Shown in pieces: positions 1-9,822 of a stretch of 64,000 bases of DNA (position 1 is its first letter; each line of letters opens with the position of its first letter). The notes below the pieces were generated by a model. It saw nothing but the letters and a program-made list of their open reading frames with translations. It made no database searches and had not been told where the DNA came from. Origin of the DNA: Uloborus plumipes (taxonomy: Eukaryota; Arthropoda; Arachnida; Araneae; Uloboridae); NCBI GenBank assembly GCA_038373865.1, contig JAXGGA010001585.1, positions 83,094 through 147,093 on the forward strand, written 5' to 3'. Position numbers and translations under genes: made by a program.

Positions 1-419
1 TTATTTAAAAAGTAATGTTAGTGGACTTCAAAGCGTTAACTCATTTATACATTGGTTGGTTTGATCACCACTTTGTCGGAAAAGACCTATTTGTTTATGT
101 CACGCTTAAATAATTGTCTGCAACTGCTTCTAGACTTGAAAAGAAAAAGGACATGTTCATCACAACCTTTTGAAAAACCAAATTTTAGAGAAGAAAAATT
201 AACCACGTATACATATTTTTACTCTTTTGTTGAAATTTATAAAACCTTAACGTACATTATTTAATTTTAATCTTTAATTTCAATAAAGTTTGCTTAGTTA
301 ATTTTTCTTCTACCGGCGAGTATGGGTTTGAATAGCATTTCGTTTTCGGGCAGCGTTTCTTTACACTCTATCAGAATTCAATCTTCCCAAAATATGAAGG
401 AAAGAATGCAACTCTTTGA
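1..419. other. AT-rich DNA, no feature seen
   Basis: Both strands are rich in A/T, with only short open frames that have no recognisable motif. I see no repeat boundary or RNA-like structure in this stretch. Confidence 0.5.
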
Positions 420-706
420 TGCTGATGTTGACTTGTGCCAGCTAGGCTGGCAATTTTGGGGTGCACTGCTTCATTTTTCTAATTGTACTATTATTTGGTG
501 TGAAATCCGACTTCCACAGTACACCCATGCCATAGGGACCTGTTTGTAGGGTAGGCAACCTTTCACAGCATAACAGCAGATTCATACAAAGAAAGGACAA
601 GGACATGAGAGAGAAAGTACATCTATGCCCTAGCTAAGATTCATACCAGGAAACTTCCCATCCGCTGCCAGACGTCGCTGACCACTAGACAAGGTTGCCG
701 GCACGC
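420..706 (-). repeat. SINE family B copy 1, tRNA-derived head
   Basis: Read on the minus strand this begins near 706 with a tRNA-like head containing a box-A-like TTGTCTAGTGGTCAGC. A weakened box B follows, then a body with TGTACTTTCTCTCTCATGTC. The same order recurs on the plus strand at 57428-57712, where box B is better preserved (GGGCTCGAATCCC). The shared body continues through a CTGTGGAAGTCGGATTTCAC segment to about 420. A tRNA-like pol III promoter joined to an unrelated body is the definition of a tRNA-derived SINE. Point differences between the copies are many, so both are old. No clear poly-A tail or target duplication is visible. The ends are estimated from where the two copies stop matching. 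Confidence 0.75.
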
Positions 707-993
707 ATTATCTAATGAATTCCATTGAGTGAAAAAGTTCGCATACTTAAAACAGTGACTTTTAGTAACAAGGTGGCCGGCTATTGGAAACTGACACAAC
801 TATTTTATGATTTATTTTCTTGAAATTACAAATTTTAATTACAAATTATATTATTTTACTAATAACACATTTATCAATTTAGTTGTTCCCGAGAAGACCT
901 CAATGCGCCTCAAAGAAGAGAGAAGAGATAGATTTTCAGAGATACTCAACTAGTCGTTTCTTCTTGACTGAATACTTTGAAGATTAAGATTAA
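707..993. other. Non-coding AT-rich spacer
   Basis: A/T-rich sequence between the SINE and the transposase-like remnant. Nothing else can be supported. Confidence 0.45.
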
Positions 994-1130
994 GCTACAC
1001 CTCCTCCTACCGTGGCTGAGCTCAAGAGAAGGATATGTACAGCTATGGAGGTAATCCCATTGAACGTGATAGATCGGGTGATGGAAACTTCATTCGACAC
1101 CTGGAGGAATTTGCTGAACGTGATGGCGAC
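994..1130 (+). pseudogene. Possible Tc1/mariner-type transposase C-terminal remnant
   Basis: After a stop at 991-993 the frame reads ATPPPTVAELKRRICTAMEV and then IPLNVIDRVMETSFDTWRNLL. The spacing of PPPTVAELKRRI, a central I..A...IPLNVIDRV helix and a following aromatic helix resembles the C-terminal tail of Tc1/mariner/IS630-type transposases, in which a PP...L+RI segment precedes a helix ending in W-x-x-L-x-Y-R. None of the catalytic Asp residues is present, and the sequence after about 1130 drifts into low-complexity AT-rich DNA. The frame has no methionine start. I infer a small decayed fragment. The alternative is chance similarity in a short open frame, since two other frames are also open here. 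Confidence 0.35.
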
Positions 1131-2850
1131 GACCTGTATGGTGTCATATTCAAAACCAAGGAATTTCATGTATGGTATGGGAAATGGCATACATTTTCCT
1201 TTGTTTTCAACGTTTGTTTCAATAAAATATTTAGTTTTTTCGAAGTTCTGTGCCCGTTTTATATCCTACAATTCGTTACGCCGTACCTTGTATTTGCACT
1301 TTATTCGAGCAGTTTTAAACCTTGGGATTTAATTTTGCCATATTCCAATATATGGAGCCATTGCATGTTGTATAAGTAACCAGTACGTAATATGAAGTAC
1401 CGAATTTCTATAAAAAAGCTGTACTTGAAAAATTAATATTTTTAAGTTTTGCGGGCGTGACCATGCATTTACACCCGCATCATGCGAAAATCGTTAATTT
1501 GTAACTACAAGAAAACTTGTTTAGAAATTTGATACTTCATATTGTGATTCATAATGAACGTTAGATTTAACACTATCTTCGAATATATCACAAGTACTAA
1601 CATTAAATTTAAAATAAAAAAAAATCTCCGACCTTGGTTTTCGACATATTAAAGATGAGATACGAAGATCAAAACACAAATGAAATTTAAATGTGTCTAA
1701 ATTGCTTGAAGATGACATGGGAAACACGGAAAATAGAAGATAATCACACCACAAGTAAATTTACTAGTCGAAAAAGCGGAATCCAGAGGGAAAATTAATT
1801 GAAAAAAAACCCTTAAACTAAATTTATTATAAATAGTTTATCTTCTTACAAAAATATAAACTGGCCTCACATAAGATTTTCAAATCATTGAATTTTTTCT
1901 TTGTCGGCCAACAATGGCATCGTTACCAATTGCGTGAATAAAGGTTTAGATTGAACGCTAATTTTAGAAGATTTTTATTAATATATTCGGTAATTAAAGT
2001 TCTAGAAAGACGAGACTTAGCTAAAAACATTCTCGATCAATTTTCTTTTCGAATAAAAAAAAGAAAATCATCGGTCCATTTGTTTAGGCTGTACAGTGCC
2101 ACAGACATATATAGCTACACAGATACGTCAAACTCAAAACCTTTTTTCTTGCTGAGGCAGGGGTTAAAAATGAAAAGGACAAAATTGTAGTTCAAGAAAT
2201 AAATTGCAAAAATATGCGTAAAAAACTCTCATTTGTGCAAAGAGATTGAACAAGTTACTTATTTCTTGCCGTTTACTTTTTCTCCGAATTTACTTACATT
2301 TAAACTTGCTTCATGAAGCAAACTGGAATGGGATATACACTGTATCTCATTTACTTTTCTTTGTTTCATTGTAATTTTCCCCACATTCCATGCACTCGTT
2401 TTTCATTCCAATCTTCCTTCAACCCTCTTCGTCATCACATTCTTCTTGAATCTTTACTTCCATGTCAAAATCCGATGAGGACGAATATTGAAACTTTTGT
2501 ATTACTTCCTTTTCGGGGTTTGCTTTTTGGTTTCTTGCTATTCTTAAAACTCTTTTTATCTGAACATTGTTCTTTGTTTCGTTTTTTTTTTGTTCTTCTC
2601 TTTGCTTCTTTACTTTTAAAATAGTTTCTGAAGTATTTTAAATGGTTCCAACAATTTTGAACGCCATTTGTGGTTACTTTACGATTGCTTCTTTTTGGTG
2701 TGAAATATACTTTGTTCAATGCTCTTGCTCCTCCTTCCCTAGTGATTTTTTTTAAAGTAAAATTTTGGAAATTGAGATGAGAATTGCATATACATGCGTC
2801 TCAGGCTATACAAGGAAGTCCGTCCTCAAATTTGGAAGTTTGCTGTTTGG
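1131..2850. other. AT-rich non-coding stretch
   Basis: Poly-A/T runs dominate. A lysine-rich minus-strand frame lies at 2465-2719 but is low complexity and reads as A-rich DNA. No gene, RNA or repeat boundary is supported. Confidence 0.45.
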
Positions 2851-3313
2851 TACTTACTGTTGGTGGCCAGCTTATTAAGGACTTTACCAAACTTCTTGTA
2901 GCTTATAATTTAGGCTCACTTTTTGAAGGAATAAAAAACGAGCCAAATTTTTTTCATCCTGCGTCGCACCTCGTTTCATTATTATTGTTCTTTTAGAAAC
3001 GACAAACTTACCAGTCTGCCTCACTTTACAAAGAAGCTCCTGTTTTAGTTTCGAATGTGTAAAAACAACCGTTACTGTGAGTACTTACAGTTGGTGGCCA
3101 GCTTATTAAGGACTTTACCCAATTTTTCGTAGCTTATAATTTAGGCTCACTTTTTGAAGGAATAAAAACCGAGCCAAAATTTTTTCATCTTGCGTCGCAC
3201 GTCGTTTCTTTATTATTGTTTTTTTTAGAAACGACAAACTTACCAGTCTGCCTCATTTTACAAAGAAGCTCCTGTTTTAGTCATGAATGTGTAAAAACAG
3301 CTGTTGCTGTGAG
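2851..3313 (+). repeat. Two-copy tandem duplication, 231-bp unit
   Basis: The unit starting TACTTACTGTTGGTGGCCAG at 2851 recurs at 3082. The same following landmarks appear in both: CTTATTAAGGACTTTACC, GCTCACTTTTTGAAGGAATA, GCGTCGCAC and CAAAGAAGCTCCTGTTTTAG. Both units end near a GTAAAAACA...GTTACTGTGAG or GTTGCTGTGAG segment. The copies differ by scattered substitutions and small indels, so I judge them roughly 90% identical by eye. The open frame that runs through unit 1 is broken in unit 2, which argues against coding function. Confidence 0.85.
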
Positions 3314-4408
3314 GTTATATTAAATGTTTTTACACATTTATGACTGGGACAGAAGTAACAGACCCTCTTTGGGAAATGAGATATACTGGTAGTATTGTCA
3401 TTTCTCTAATTAAAAAAAAGTTGTCTAAAAAACGGTTGTGGTGAGATTATAACAAGTGTTTTGCATGCAAACTCGGAGAAATGAGCCTTTGTTCAAAGCT
3501 TATTTTAGAAATAAAAAATATTAAGTGTTTTAAAAATATTTTCCCCAAAGTCTTGGTGTCTGCTATAGTCAGTATGTGAGTAATACTTACTAATAAAGTA
3601 ATTTTGAAAACAACTTGTGATAAAATTTATATTTAGTCAAATAAAAAATTATCGCTATATGCACAATGGGCCACCTGTGATGGAGTCACCTGACTTAGTC
3701 TGCTCATTTTAGGAAACCTTCAGATGCATATATTAAGAGATTTTTTTTATCTGATTTTTCATTTAAATATGAGTTTTGATTTTGAAAAAATAGTTTACTA
3801 AATAATACGTAACAACCAGATTATAGACTAAGGACATTTGAAAAAATACTCTTTCTCCAAAACTGTAGCATGGCGCCTAAATCTTGGATATACTTAACCC
3901 TTTGTTTATTTTTCTTAACAAAGTCGCTTGAAAATATAGGAAATTTATGCACTAAATTCACACAAATCACGTTAGAAATCTGCAGTTTCGTGCTTTTTGG
4001 CACTTATCAGCATGGAATAGGAATTAAACGAACTAGAGGCAGAAATCCTCTTATAGAGCGAAGAGAACAAACAAAAACTGGTAGCTAATGTGAAATTAGA
4101 GCACCAGTGTGCGCCCGCTCTTGGTACACGGTACAACTCATCAATACATTAGCTTATTATGTAATTTCTGCTTTTGCTACAGAGTAGTTTAAGACACATT
4201 TCGTATATTCGTCTATTTTTCTTCAATTATCCTTGTAATCTTATATTTACTTACACGATACTTATATCCATATTCGAATCAGATGATGACAAGTACCAAT
4301 ATAAAAAAAATCACGAGTCTTTTCATTAGATGGGCTTACTTGTGCTTTTAAAAAATCATTTAACAGAATAAGATAAATTTGAAAGGCATTTATCATTAAA
4401 ACAATGTA
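3314..4408. other. AT-rich non-coding stretch
   Basis: No conserved coding frame, RNA gene or repeat boundary seen. Several short open frames lack motifs. Confidence 0.45.
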
Positions 4409-4692
4409 CACTGCAAAAAATGAACTGTTGTTTTTACAGTACATTACTGGCAGCTGAAAATTCAATTTAAAACTCAAATGTACGGTAATAAACTGTAAAA
4501 CTAGCAATTTTAGTTTATTGCCGTAAAATTTAGCCGTGTTACATTGTAAAAACAACAGTAGGATACTGGAAGCAAAGGTTCCAGTTTTAAACTGTAAATG
4601 CACGGTAATAAACTGTAAAATTAGCAATTTTACAGTTTAGTACCATAAAATTCTCTGTATAATACAGTGAAAAGAACATTCATTTTTACAGC
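4409..4692. mobile_element. ACAGT MITE copy 1
   Basis: Starts right after a TA (4407-4408) with CACTGCAAAAAATGAACTG, the most typical terminal sequence of this family in the window. It is followed by GTTGTTTTTACAGTA and an interior of alternating AAACTGTAAAA and TTTTACAGTTTA blocks separated by TGCTAATTTT or AGCAATTTT. The right end is decayed (TTCATTTTTACAG). About 284 bp long with no coding capacity. Other copies lie at 7130-9820 (interrupted), 17559-18433 (interrupted), 20851-21200, 30893-31225, 33231-33265 (fragment), 39753-40083 and 61305-61731. TA flanks and short length fit a Tc1/mariner-type non-autonomous element. Confidence 0.85.
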
Positions 4693-5241
4693 TAAAGCGG
4701 AAGAAGTTCAAATCTAGTTCTATAATAGCGAAATCAGTACGCATTAGTTAAAGTTTGACTATCGTCAATGACATTGTATACACCAAGCAATCTACAATTA
4801 ACGTTGTTATTGTAGTCATCCTTCGACAACGGTTATTGATTACCTAAATTTAACGAGCAATATGTGACTGTAATTAACCTAGCTATGAGTTGTATGTCAG
4901 TGACAATTAAGACACATTGGTTATCACATTTCCAAGCAATCCAAATTCTAGAAGGAGCTAATGTCATAATTATGGACAAAGAGTTTTGGATATAAAATAA
5001 AATGTGATATTCTTCTTTCGTGAAGATTTGATCACTGTAAACAACTATGTCATTAAGTATTTCAAGATGCTTCGTTTTAGGTCTATTTTTTAATCCAAAA
5101 GTTGTAAAAATTAAACATGTTTTTAAAAATAACACTTAAAGGCAAGCGACGAAACTTATGTCAGTTGGAATTTTTATGGTTTCACGAAGCATTTGGTTAC
5201 CTCAAACTATTTTCAAGACAAAATAGCTCTTAATTTCAAAC
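4693..5241. other. Non-coding spacer
   Basis: Contains an open minus-strand frame at 4833-5135 with no recognisable motif and AT-driven composition. I do not consider it a gene. Confidence 0.4.
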
Positions 5242-5422
5242 AAGCCCGTCATCTCAAGTTTTTCCATTGGGAGGGGGAGGGGGGTGGAGCAAAGGGGGAA
5301 AACATAATGCAGTTTTTCGGAAAACAACAAAAACCACGTCCACTTATATTTAAATACATTGATTTCCCAAAGCCGGGGGGGGGGGCAATTGACTCCCCCT
5401 GATCTCCTAAATAATGGGCCTG
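5242..5422. mobile_element. GGCCCGTCAT-type MITE copy 1
   Basis: Left end reads AAGCCCGTCATCTCAAG and the right end AATAATGGGCCTGA, an imperfect inverted repeat. The body has G-rich runs (5269-5300 and 5375-5386) and the segment ACAAAAACCACGTCCACTTA...AAATACATTGATTT. That same segment order is found at 35630-35775 and, inverted, at 38553-38713. The three together define a short family of about 150-180 bp. No coding capacity. Target duplication not clear. Confidence 0.7.
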
Positions 5423-5547
5423 ATTTTAAATGGTTTATTTTAATGTTATATGCTAAATTGTAACTGCTCTTAATGTTTTATTGGACAGTACATGTTCGAC
5501 GTAAATAGGTTTTACCTCTTTCAAAAGTCATTAGCGAGAGACTTCAC

Positions 5548-5840
5548 ACACTCCAGGGTCCCCCGTACCTACCACAACTAGTGGTTTAACCGGGATAAGA
5601 CCCTGAAGAGCGCTCTGTTCCTTTTGAACCAGAACCAAGGGTAGGGCAAACCCTTGGCCCAGCACCCCATAGGTATCGTTTCACTTGGAGGACTTTGTAT
5701 ACTTTGTTTGTGACCACGACATTTTTAACGTCCCCCAGCTACCATTAATCAAGACGGTGGATCTTTGATTGGTTGGGGATCGAGCCCGGGTCCCTCCGGT
5801 CATGACTCCGACGCCTTACCGATCGGGCTACCACGGCCCT
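5548..5840 (-). repeat. SINE family A copy 1 (most complete), tRNA-derived head
   Basis: On the minus strand it starts near 5840 with AGGGCCGTGGTAGCCCGATC, which holds a box-A-like TAGCCCGATCGG. About 40 bases later comes a box-B-like GGGCTCGATCCC. A body follows with CAAAGATCCACCGTCTT, GGACGTTAAAAATG, CAAAGTCCTCCAAGTGAA, a CAGAGCGCTCTTCAGGGTC segment and GGGGGACCCTGGAGTG near the end. The same order of blocks appears at 11553-11702 (5' half only) and 45670-45930. This shows that pol III promoter and body move together, so the tRNA-like head is part of a SINE and not a tRNA gene. GC is clearly above the surrounding DNA. Confidence 0.85.
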
Positions 5841-6034
5841 ATTAGCGACAGACTACAGAACCTCTTACACAGTTTATTTGAATTGTAAATAAAAATAAAC
5901 ATCAATGAAAGTCTATAATTTTGTCTTTTATTTCTCTTAGCGATTTCTTACGTCAGTGAACTTTATGAATGCAAATATTTAAATTGAGGCCACCTTCTTG
6001 AACATTAATTGTTCACTGCAAAATAAGTACATGT
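5841..6034. other. Non-coding spacer
   Basis: AT-rich, nothing supported. Confidence 0.4.
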
Positions 6035-6120
6035 AAACATATATTACAAAGTTCCATTCCATTAAAGTTGAAAATAAAACATATATTACAAAGTTCCATT
6101 CCATTAAAGTTGAAAATAAA
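6035..6120 (+). repeat. Perfect 42-bp tandem duplication
   Basis: The unit beginning AAACATATATTACAAAGTTC at 6035 is repeated at 6077, giving two adjacent copies that appear identical. Because the copies do not differ, the duplication is recent or maintained. It lies in non-coding DNA. Confidence 0.9.
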
Positions 6121-7129
6121 CCTCTTCTTTCTCCTAAGAAAGAGAGAAACTCTTAGTTGAAAATTTTATCATAAAATGTATCTCGTTCCTTCCACTCTTT
6201 AAATAAACTATGTAAGAATATTCAAAACTTTGTCCTAGACATCAGACAATCCTTTGTCTTATTGTATGACCGTTACACAGTAAAGATCATAAACAAACTA
6301 AGTAAAAAGGGCAGAGAAAGGTTTATGTATTTCTGGACTTCTACGTTTCGATGGCTTCCGTATAAAAACACTCCAAAGAAGTGCTGTTTTTTTTTCTTGT
6401 AAGATGACAAGTAAAAAGGCGGAAAGTAAAGGAGGAAAACGTCATCAACGAAGAATATGATGATAGAAAAAAAAAGAAGAAACGACGATAAGATACCCTT
6501 TTTTTTTCATTAAAGAAAGATGTCCGATCTTACCCAACATATTCCTTCATAGTAATCATTAGAATTCCTTTTTTGAGTAACGCTGAGGATTTGTTTATTT
6601 CCCAATTTTTAATCTGAGAAACACATTTCAAAGAAAACAACTTCTTAATGCTCATTCAAACGCTTTTTTCCCCTATCGGGAATACACTTATAAGTACTTA
6701 AGTGTCAGACATACTTGAAAGTATTTTTCATTATTATTTGTTAATACTGTCACAGACAGTGTCGTAGACAGTTCCAGACGTTATGAACATTTTGCTGTTG
6801 TAGACTTTTAATTCCTTATGCATGGTATGTTTTGTTGATCGGAAATGTGTTTTTTTTTTTTTTTTTTTGACTGCGGAATGTTTTGTTGAATAAACAACTG
6901 AGTTGTCATGAAAAACTTGGACTTAATTAACAAAAACGAAAAGTTCTGAAATAAATTGGAAATATTTACAAGGACAAAGACGATAACAAATGTATTGAAC
7001 ATTTTAATAAGGACAGTATTATTAACACTACATTGCCAAAGCATTTTAACTGCTTTTTAATTTGATTTAACACAACATTTTTTTGAATTTTGAGACTTTT
7101 GAAGCAACATATGAATACGTTAACTAATA
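6121..7129. other. AT-rich non-coding stretch with a long T run
   Basis: Holds a T run at about 6850-6868 and several A runs. No coding or RNA feature is supported. Confidence 0.45.
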
Positions 7130-7430
7130 CACCAAAAATTGAATGCCGTTTTTTCAGTAAAAAACAGCTAATTTTATAGAAATAAACTGTAAAAATTGCT
7201 AACTTTGGAGTAATAAGCTGTAAAATTTCTAATTTTACAGTACTAAGCTGTAAAATTGCTAATTTCACAGTAATAAACAGTGAAATTGCTAACTTTACAG
7301 TTTATTACCGTGCTTTTTACAGTTTCAAAATAGAACCTCTGTTTCCAGAGGTTGCATATACTGTTATTTTTACAGTATAATGCAATTAAACTTTAGGGCA
7401 ATAATCTTTAAAGTTTCTAACTTTACTGTA

Positions 7431-9533
7431 AGGGCTACTGCTCCACATTGACGTAAAGCAGAAAAATAAAGCAGAAACGTAAAACAGATTAAATGGTATT
7501 CCTATGATAAGTACTCGTATTTTCGGTTTCTGCCTTCGGTTTCGGTAGGGCAATTCCACGGTAACTTACGTTACATTTCGACCAACTCTTATGCATTTAG
7601 TACCTCAGTACAGACAAATTTTGTTGTACAAATCTTGTATGAAAGCAGTTTTTGAAAATGACAGTTGAAAGCAAAATTAAAATGCAAAAATATTCGGTGC
7701 ATTTAAATTTTACAAAATCTAGCAGTCAAAGATAAGGCAGTAACTTGCGTTACACAAAAAGGGAATGACATAATATGAAAATTGGTTCTGAGGCAAATTT
7801 CTGCTCTATTACAGCTGTTTTATTGTTTGAAGCATAATTTATCAGTTCCTTATAATGCGTAGGAATATATTTTCATTAATTTTAAAATTTATTTCAAAAA
7901 TTGAAAATTATGGGAATTTTTAACTGGGTAACTTATGTTACAATAACTTACGTTACAAAATTTACTTACAAGCATATCTTTATTACAAAAATTAATGAAT
8001 GAAAATTACAACTTAGTTTAGATCGAAACATTGAAAATTAACAATTATGAATTAAATTTACAGAAATTTAATATCAAACTCAATGAAAAATCAAAAATAT
8101 TACATAACATAAGACTTAAATCTATACTGGCTGCTGCTATTAACAACTTCAGGTAATTAAATTTTTTAAATCATTCTTTCTTTCTTATTATAAATTTCAT
8201 CTGTCGTTGCTGGGCATTTCTAATTGGTTCCAACAGCAGCCATTACTTATATTTTAAACTCGTTTTCTTCAATAATCGTCACAACTCAAGGATACAATGT
8301 ATTTTCGTACTTTACCACACACCATTCACCAGCTTTTATCTCTGTTTTTTCTTCTTGTTCCTTAAAATACTTAACTAAACGAAACCCCGTAGTTTGTTAA
8401 TTTCTAGTTCTTAAATGGTCATTGTCAATGTGCGGATCTTCAGAAAGTATTTTTGATAAATTTTGCTTTTTCTAACATATTTCAATACCATAAAGAGGGA
8501 CTTATATTTAAAAATCTGTAATATCCACATGACTTTTCTCATACACCTTCTACAGCGCATCTTTTCTGCAGAGTTTAGTGGCATTTTAATGCAGAATAAA
8601 ATGTATTTCACCTGTAAGAGATAAAATATTTTTGTATTTGTTACTTCTAACACATATTTGATAACTTTAAATCATAACAGAAGTCATTTTTGAATAATTA
8701 ATAGTACATTACTCCTAAGTATTCTGAATGCAGTGATATTGTTTAGAGAGAATTAATATCTGGAAAGCCAAAAAGAAACATATAATTTATAATAGAGATG
8801 TATTGTAATCTTAAATTAAGTAAATACAGTACAAATTCAAAAGAATTCTTGCATAAATTACTCCTACTTACCACATAGGTTTATTTCACAATTTACTTTC
8901 TTTATAAATACAAGTATTTAAGTTCTACTTGGGTAACTTGCATTACCTGCATATGTTGGTAACTTAAGTTACACGTTTTGATTGTAGCACAAAAAACTAA
9001 ATAGACAATATTTTGAAAAAAACATTAACTATTTGCTTAACACACACTTATAAGATAGAAAATATAGCATTGTTAACATTGCATTGCCCTTTGTTTATGC
9101 ACATCATGAACTTTAACATGTTTTCGGTAACTTATGTTACATAGAACAGTGCATTTTTGAAGTTAGCATAAATCACTTAATTTACGTGAAAACACTCGTT
9201 TTAGCAATTTACAATATTGAATTAAAGTGTAATAATCAATATTCTTCCTTTAAAACAGTTATCTAAAGAAAAAAATTGAAACTTACCAACGTTGAAAGAT
9301 TGACCATTTGCTTCGCCAAAAGTTAAATATTCCATTTCCAACTTCAAAGTACTGCCAAAACTAAAAATACTACATTCTTGACAAAAAATTAGTATAAATA
9401 ATAAACTTCTAACATTTTTAAACCGAAAAATATGTAAAACAGACGCATTGCTGTAATTTGATTTTTCCAATGCTTTTCCACACTTGCATGGAATTGCCCG
9501 GTAGCGTTTTCTGCTGATGTGGAGCAGGGCCCT
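7431..9533. mobile_element. Inserted element with AGGGC..CTGCTCCACAT ends
   Basis: Inverted ends are AGGGCTACTGCTCCACAT at 7431 and, read in reverse from 9533, AGGGCCCTGCTCCACAT. They flank exactly the stretch that interrupts the ACAGT MITE. The inner part is mostly the next nested element (7548-9499), so this outer element was itself short (about 150 bp). Target duplication is not clear, since the flanking bases on the two sides are similar but not identical. Confidence 0.55.
7548..9499. mobile_element. 1.95-kb nested element, GGGCAATTCCA ends, GGTA target duplication
   Basis: Left terminus GGGCAATTCCACGG at 7548 and right terminus CATGGAATTGCCC ending at 9499 are inverted repeats. GGTA stands directly outside both (7544-7547 and 9500-9503), consistent with a 4-bp target duplication. 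The preceding C of the left copy could make it 5 bp. Inside are seven copies of the near-palindrome GTAACTTNNGTTAC (7561, 7740, 7928, 7943, 8933, 8959, 9127), the first just inside the left end. Clustered sites of this kind often bind a transposase. No convincing transposase frame remains. I cannot assign the superfamily. Confidence 0.65.
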
Positions 9534-9622
9534 AAGAGACTGTAAAATTGCTAGTTTTGCAGTATATTACTGTGCATTTTACAGTTTTAAATTGGAACCT
9601 CGACTGCCAGTATTATACAGTA

Positions 9623-9787
9623 CCGCTCATTAGAATATCGGTTTAAAGAATATCCCGCTTAATATGATATATTTTCAACGAACCAAACCACTATAATGCG
9701 TTATTTTGATCCCGAATAATGGAATATCCCGCTTATTAGAATATTTGTTTCTGTCAAAATGGCTATTCCACTAAGCAGGCTCGACTG
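9623..9787. mobile_element. Pogo/Tigger-like MITE nested in ACAGT MITE
   Basis: Flanked by TA on both sides (9621-9622 and 9788-9789). Ends are CCGCTCATTAGAATATC and, in reverse, CAGTCGAGCCTGCTTAGTGG. The body repeats AATATCCCGCTTAAT-like and GAATATCCCGCTTATTAG blocks. CAGTCGA...CTTA..GAATA ends with TA duplication are typical of pogo/Tigger-type elements, based on family knowledge. 165 bp, no coding capacity. Confidence 0.65.
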
Positions 9788-9822
9788 TACTGTAAAAACA
9801 ACAGTTCATTTTTTGTAGTGTA

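Larger units (their letters stand above)
7130..9820. mobile_element. ACAGT MITE copy 2, split by nested insertions
   Basis: The left end CACCAAAAATTGAATG follows a TA at 7128-7129. The right end ...CAGTTCATTTTTTGTAGTG is followed by TA at 9821-9822. Typical ACAGT blocks occupy 7130-7430 and 9534-9820 only. Everything between (7431-9533) has a different sequence style and its own inverted ends. A further 165-bp piece is inserted at 9623-9787. Removing both leaves about 420 bp, which matches the uninterrupted copies (284-427 bp). This supports one original MITE later invaded at two points. Confidence 0.75.

Noticed and set aside
990..1190. 66-codon minus-strand ORF
   Set aside because: It is the antisense of the transposase-like plus frame and has no motif.
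2465..2719. Lysine-rich 84-codon minus ORF
   Set aside because: Composition (AAA/AAG runs) reflects T-rich DNA on the other strand; no domain and no start context.
4262..4627. 121-codon minus ORF
   Set aside because: Most of it lies in the ACAGT MITE, where the repeated blocks keep the frame open.
5770..5840. Possible tRNA gene on the minus strand
   Set aside because: The same head and the same body recur together at 11553 and 45670, so it is a SINE promoter.
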